The translations under genes were made by a program, and so were the position numbers. The notes below the pieces were generated by a model. The model saw only the letters and a list, made by a program, of their open reading frames with translations, was not told the origin of the DNA and did not search any database. Below are positions 33,426-39,117 of a stretch of 39,117 nt of DNA, piece by piece. Each line of letters starts with the position of its first letter. Within the stretch, counting starts at the first letter, position 1. This DNA is from Parvularia atlantis (lineage: Eukaryota; Opisthokonta; Rotosphaerida). Location of the stretch: positions 1-39,117 of the forward strand of contig CALSCO010001273.1 of NCBI GenBank assembly GCA_943704415.1. Direction: 5' to 3'.

Positions 33426-36400
33426 ATGGCGGCCAAGGCGGTGCAGGACGCCGTGATGCAGATCACGGCGCTCGAGGCCGTGCCCCTGAGCGACAACCAG
33501 CCGCTGAACGAGGTGCGCTGCGCGCGCGCCCGCCCGCTGTGTGCGCGGGCCCGCTGAACCCGCTCTCGCGCGCACACTACAGGCCGCGCCAGCGAGCATC
33601 GTGTACGAAAACATCCACAGCGCGGGCTTTGTCGACGTCAACGCCTTCGCCAACGAGCGCTTCGAGTTCTACACGCAGGAGATCGACCACATCTCGCGCC
33701 TCGTAAGCGGCGTCCCGCTTGTTGCTCGTTCGGGCCGCGCGCCTCACACGGATCCGCAGAACGACAACCTGGCGGCGGGCGAGGCGTTCCTGTCGCTGCT
33801 GTACGCGTACCGCAGCGTGTCGCGCGCCGTGCCGCAGGTCCAGCAGCACGACCAGAGCAACAAGTTTGAGATCTACGAGCGCACGTACGAGGTGCTCCGG
33901 CCCGAGGTCATCAAGATGAAGCAGCTCATGGTCTTCAGCGAGAAGTCGGTCCTGCTCGTGAAGGAGATTGTTGAAAAGGCGCGCGCCCGCGGCGGGGTGG
34001 CGTGGCAGTACCGCGGCTGACGCGATGCGCCGCGCAGGTCACGAACGAGCGCAAGAAGGACAAGGGCGTGTTCTCGTCCCAGCGCTTCCTCATCAAGCTC
34101 GCCGAGACTCTCAACATGTTTATGGTCATCGACGCGCTCAAGAACATGAAGACGTCGCTCAACAACGACTTTGCCATGTACAAGCGGTGCGTGCGCCCCC
34201 ACTGCACCTGTGCCCGTGCCACTCGCGCGAGACCAACGTCGTCCGCATGCAGCGCCCTGTCCAACATGAAGAAGAGCGCGCAGTCGGGCGAGGACGAGAC
34301 GATGGAGAACCAGAAGGCGCGTGGCGACCCTCGGCGTGGGCGTGTGCGTGTGCGGGCTGACGCAGATGCGCAGCTGTACATGTTCCTCGCCTCGCACGAC
34401 TCGTTCTCGCTCAACCTCAAGAAGGAGCTCTCGACGCTGCAGTGCGAGGTGCGCGCGCTGGCACCGCCCGTGCGCCTTCTCACGTCAACGCCGCGCCACA
34501 AAGGACACGCTCGTCGACCTGATCAACCTGTGCTCGGAGCTGTACGACGACCAGATGTACATCTTCCCTGAGACGAAGCACGTCTACCTCAAGGTACGCG
34601 CGTGCACGTCGCTGCCGCTCGACGTTCGACGCGCGTGCCGCGGCGCGCAGGCGATGGCGTTCGGCCTGTACCTGATCGACCAGGACAACGCGACCGAGAA
34701 GAACAACATCCTCAAGAACAAGAAGATCAAGCTGGAACGCTTTGGCAAGATCTTCAAGGTGCGCGTGGGCCCTCTCGCATGCCACCCTGACGCTGGCGCA
34801 CAGGGCACGCCCGTCGTGCCGCTCTTTGGCGACCTCTCGACCACGATCGTCTCGATCCTCAAGAAGGCCAAGAACATCGACGACACCAAGTGGGCCTACG
34901 ACGCCGCCGACGACAGCCTGCGCAAGACGTACATGCTCACGACGTCGTTCGATGAGACGCGCGCCGAGTACCGCCAGTTTGTGGCCGAGTTTGGCGTCAT
35001 GAGCAACGAGGTCGGTGTCCGGGTCGCGCTTGCCCTCGTGCTTGTGACTGAGCCGGTGCGCGTAAACAGATGAAGCTGCTTCGCGCGTCACAGCAGCCGA
35101 TCCTGCCCATGCGCGCCCGCGTCGTCTACGACCTCATGCTTAAGGGCTGCAAGCTCGTGTCCAAGTGGACGTCGATGGTGCTCGAACAGGTGCGCCGCGC
35201 GTGTGAGGGCGTCGCAGGCGGTCACTGAGTCATGGATCCAGAGCGCGTGGAAGTTCTCGAACCCGACGAACCCCTACACAAACGCCGAGTGCCCCGACAA
35301 GGCCACCGACTACGAGAAGGTCGTGCGGTACAACTACAACAGCGCCGAGCGCTTTGTACTGATCGAGGTGCGCGGCCGTGCCCATCTTGCGTGCGCTGAC
35401 ACCCCCACCCAATGCGCGTGCGCAGTACATCACGATGATCAAGACGGCCAAGAGCATGATGAACCAGGCTCTGCCGCTGGTGCGTTTTCGCGCGTGCCGG
35501 TCGTGCTTTGCGGAGCTCAACCGCGCCGGCGCCGTCGGCCAGGTCAACGACGTCGTGGCGCAGAACGTGTACCTGCAGCTACAGTACTTCCTCAGCGGGC
35601 CGTTTGCCGAGATCATCGGCCACGTGTCCAAGAAGAAGAAGGGCATCGTCAGGTGCGTGATCTGCGCGCGCGCGCGATCCGCAGACATAGGCTGACCCGG
35701 CTGGCGCAGCGCGCTCATGCTCGCGCGCGACATCGCCGCTGACGTGGCCCAAGCAACCGAGTCGGCCGCCCAGAAGGTGCACCTGCCGCGTGCTCGCATG
35801 CGCCGTGCTCACTGTCCTGCCACAGGGCTCGACGATCAAAAAGGGCAAGACGCTGGCGGGCGCCTCCACGGCCGTCGAGGGCGTGACGATCGCGGCGCGG
35901 AGCGTCGGCACGTCCGAGACGCAGCTCACGCTCCTGCGCGCCCTGCTCGACTCGGCGTTCAACGAGAAGGCCCCCGGCATGAAGGGCGGGTTTATGAAGG
36001 ACACGGACTTCACAGCGCCGCAGGTGGCCGAGATGACCAAGTTCTTCAACGACTCGTTCTTCTACCCGTACATGCTCGACCTGTCGGGTGCGTCGGGCGC
36101 GCGCGCGGCGGTGACCAGCGCTGACGGCGCGTGCCGGCCCCGCAGACACGCTGCAGCGCTGCGGCGACCTGTCCGAGCTGTGGTTCAAGGAGTTTTACCT
36201 CGAGCTCAGCAAGGAGATTCAGGTGTGTGCTTGCCGTGCGAGTGCGCTGGTGCAGCAAGGTGCCTGATCGGCGCGCGCAGTTCCCGATCGAGATGTCCCT
36301 GCCGTGGATCCTCACGGACCACATCCTCGAGGCCGACGCGCCCGAGTACATGGAGAGCGTCCTGTTCCCGCTCGACCTGTACAATGACGCCGCGCACCGC

Positions 36401-39096
36401 TCCCTGCACAAGCTGCGCGCACAGTTCCTGTACGACGAGATCGAGGCCGAGGTGCGCGCGGCCGTGGCCACCGCGGGCAGCGCGGGCAGCGCGCTGACGG
36501 TGCCGCGCCGCCAGGTCAACCTCGCGTTTGACCAGTTCATCTTCAAGCTGTCGAACAACATCTTCACCCACTTCAAGGCGCGCGCGTCAAGGTGCGGCTG
36601 CCGCGAGCGCAAGCGTGCGTGCGTTCGTGGAGGACTGATGTTGCGGCGGCGCGCACGTGCAGCATCATGCTCAACAAGGAGTACAAGCACCTGCTTGAGG
36701 AGATCTTCGGCGACCAGCGCTGGGACGCGCCGCGTGGGCGTTTCGAGACGATCCTGCAGCAGCGGCACTTCCAGGTGCGCTGCGACGGCCCTGTCAGTGT
36801 GCGCGCGCCACGCTCACGCCAGCGCGCAGCTCCTCGGCCGCTCGGTCGACGTGAGCAAGCTGCTGTCGCAGCGCATGCTCATCTTCCTCAAGCGCTCGCT
36901 CGACGTCGCCATCTCGCGCTACGAGAGCAGCGACTTCACGGGCATCCTCGTGCGCCACCGCGCCCGCGCCTGTGGCTGGTCGCGCGCCACACTTACCGCA
37001 CACCTCCCTACAGGAGCTCAAGTACCTGATGGAGCAGAACCGGCTCACGCACGCGCTCCTGTCTGAGTACCTCGCGCTTGACCCGTTCGAGAGCCTCCTG
37101 GGCGAGGTGCGATCGGGGCGTGCGGTGCGGCTGCACCCCGTGCTCACCCGCCCTGGCCCGCCCGCGCAGATCGACGAGGAAATCTCGCTCACGTCGTTCA
37201 ACGGCCGCATCGTCACGCACACGGTGACCGAGCTCCTGACCGACGTCGTGCCCAACTACTGCTACAACTCGGTCACGGAACGGTGCGGCATGCACTGCTG
37301 CATGGCGCGCGAGCGTGGCCCTGAAGTCGTGAGCAGGTTCATCCGCGCGATGGTCCAGCTGACCGACGTAATCCAGCGCTCGCACGCGCCCAAGGCCCAG
37401 CCGAGCTTTTTGTTTGGCTCGAAGGTGCGTGAGACGCCCGCTAGCTGCGCATGCTTGACGAACGAACTGACGCTTGGCGCTTCGCAGAGCCTCAACTCGG
37501 CCTTCCAACAGGTGTGCAACATGCACTCGGGGTACATCGGCCAGGTGCACTTCTCGGCCATGATCGAGCTGCTCGGCCGCAAGTACATGTCGGTGATCTT
37601 TGGCGACCTGGCGCAGAACTGCCAGAACACGGTGCGGGCGGTTGCGGCGCGCCTTTGGTGCTGACGCGGCCCGCGCGCAGTTCAACACGAGCACGTCCGT
37701 GTACACGCAGGCGCTCATCCGCGGCATGCCGCAGTCGTCCAAGCTGCCGCTGTTCCAATTTGGCATGAAGGGTGCGCGACCCGCGCGCTTGCGTGTGCAC
37801 AGCAGGCGCTCAGCCGCACGTGTGCGCACCCCACAGGCACCTACGACTACTTCTCGCTCATCCTCAAGCCGATCCTGACGTACCCGTACCTCAAGTCGGA
37901 GGTGTTCCAGTCGTTCCGCGAGATCGGCAACACGATCTTGATCATGCACACGCTCGACAAGTTCTTGGTGCGCTGCACTCGCCTAGTGGGTGAGCGCGGC
38001 GCTCACCCCCGCGCGCGCACAGCAACACGACGACGTCTCGCTCGTCGTCCAGACCGCGCCGTTCCTCAGCCTGCGGTCGCAGGAGTCGCGTGACGTGCAG
38101 CCCGACCTGCCGTCGCTCAAGGACATCATGGCGCAGGCGAATGACCTGCTGGCGTCGTCGGGCACGACGGTGGTGCGTGGCGCGCGCGAGGCACACGGTT
38201 CGCGGCGCTCACCGACCCGCGGACAGAAATTCGCTGAGATGGGCGCGCGCGTGGACGAGCTGTACCGCCCACGCAACGCCTCGTCGTCGCTCATGCAGCA
38301 GTTCCTGATCAAGTTCAACGCCGTGCTCGAGCCGGTGCGCGGGCCGCGCCCGCCCGTATGCGTGACCTCTGACTGCCCGCGCAGTTCCGCGGCGAGTGGC
38401 GCGGCGCGATCCCGAGCAACGACGTGCTCGAGGTCGACTTTTGCACCGAGTTCTACCGAGTGTGGTCGGCCATCCAGTTTGCGTTTGTGACGCCGTCGTT
38501 TAACGAGAACGAGTTTACGCCGCGGTACGTGCCTCCGTCGGTGTTGAGCCGCAGTGCCGCGCGCTGACGCTCGTGTGTGCCCGCAGCGAGCTGTTTGGCG
38601 AGGGCCTGCAGTGGGCCGGCTGCACGATCATCCACCTGCTCGGGCAGCGGCACCGCTTCGAGGCCTTTGATTTCTCGATGCACATGATCAACGTGGCCAT
38701 CGTTGACAAGACTCCGCTGGGCACGGTGGCCGGCGTGGACCTGAGCAAACTGGTCGAGAACGCGATCTTCTACCGTAGCGTGAACGGAGACATCTTCCAG
38801 CTGCTGCAGCGCTCGCGGCCGGTCGTGAACGAGCGCTTCGGCGTGTTCCACCCGCCGCAGACCGACGGTACGGGGCGGCGGTGGGCCTGGGTGCGCGCGC
38901 GTGCGGCTGACGCACTCGTGCGACGCAGGGCCAGAGGGCACGCCGGGCGCCGAGGCCGTGTACGACTCGTACCCAGGCGAGCACGGCACGGCCAAGCGCA
39001 TCGTGCTGCAGAAGGTGCGCTCTCGCTGGGCGCCGGTGCTCGCGCTCACGATCGTGCGCACGCACGCAGCTGAACTCGGTGGCGGCTGGACCGTAA
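33426..39096 (+). CDS. CYFIP/Sra-1 subunit of the WAVE regulatory complex
   Basis: About 31 exons from ATG 33426 to TAA 39094-39096 join in frame to about 1309 residues (animal CYFIP is about 1250), so the gene looks complete. Colinear CYFIP blocks include YAYRSVSRAVPQVQ with KFEIYERTYEVL, VIDALKNMKTSLNNDFAMYKR, PVVPLFGDL, FPIEMSLPWILTDHILEA, QFLYDEIEAEV, QLLGRSVDVSKLL, VVPNYCYNSVTERF and GLQWAGCTIIHLLGQRHRFE. In other eukaryotes CYFIP binds Rac-GTP and holds WAVE inactive until it can switch on Arp2/3 actin branching. The complex is kept in zoosporic, crawling fungi and lost in Dikarya. Introns at 33979 and 34317 use GC donors, and the intron ending at 34503 uses AAG. One stretch (35480-35542) is a 63-base possible intron that could also be read through. 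Confidence 0.93.
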
Positions 39097-39117
39097 GCAT
39101 CTAGTTTCCCCCCCCCC

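Noticed and set aside
39105-39117. Terminal C run as a telomere or transcription signal
   Set aside because: A homopolymer at the window edge shows no repeat unit and is more likely a sequence-end effect.

Overview
The window is a gene-dense, very GC-rich stretch of eukaryotic nuclear DNA (by eye about two-thirds G+C). I can support thirteen protein genes, nearly all broken by tiny introns (about 43-93 bases, usually 50-65). The introns share one look: donor GTGCG, a CTGAC or CTCAC branch-type motif, and acceptor CAG. The gene set points to an early-diverging, probably zoosporic (chytrid-like) fungus. A fungal Zn2Cys6 factor, a HAM1-like protein and an AAA ATPase of the fungal DUF7025 type sit beside a CYFIP/Sra-1 subunit of the WAVE complex, which Dikarya lack. 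The species call is inference. I see no tRNA, rRNA, CRISPR array, transposon or virus-derived element.

Layout. 65-2113 (+) AAA+ ATPase. 2177-2811 (-) OsmC-like protein. 2831-4003 (+) TRIC-like cation channel. 4074-8559 (-) 21-exon protein with two RasGAP-type modules. 8599-9358 (+) IMP3. 10223-11606 (+) forkhead factor. 11692 to about 13240 (-) WD40-type protein. 14083-19108 (+) HAM1-like protein with a long Gln-rich coiled coil. 19247-21603 (-) LMBR1-like membrane protein. 21694-23685 (+) unrecognised polyQ protein. 23731-27394 (+) MENTAL domain fused to a TTC39/IML2 domain. 27423-27704 (-) unrecognised 53-residue protein. 29290-30760 (+) Zn2Cys6 factor. 31007-33163 (-) plant-type 3-ketoacyl-CoA synthase. 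33426-39096 (+) CYFIP. For ten multi-exon genes I rebuilt all exons by eye, and the joined lengths are exact multiples of three, which is strong internal support.

The most interesting object is the 853-residue protein at 23731-27394. Its first half is a four-helix MENTAL domain like that of STARD3. It carries an acidic dileucine sorting motif and a phospho-FFAT-like motif. Where STARD3 has its START domain, this protein has a TTC39/IML2 domain. This reads as a predicted late endosome/lysosome-to-ER contact-site protein with a new effector domain. Other notable points are a tandem RasGAP whose second copy lacks the finger arginine, about eleven GC-AG introns, a donor consensus that departs from GTRAGT, a start codon split by an intron, and a plant-type fatty-acid elongase in a fungal setting.

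The genes are not an operon and mostly look like unrelated housekeeping genes. Packing is tight: facing genes are separated by 63-85 bases and several start-to-start gaps are under 100 bases.
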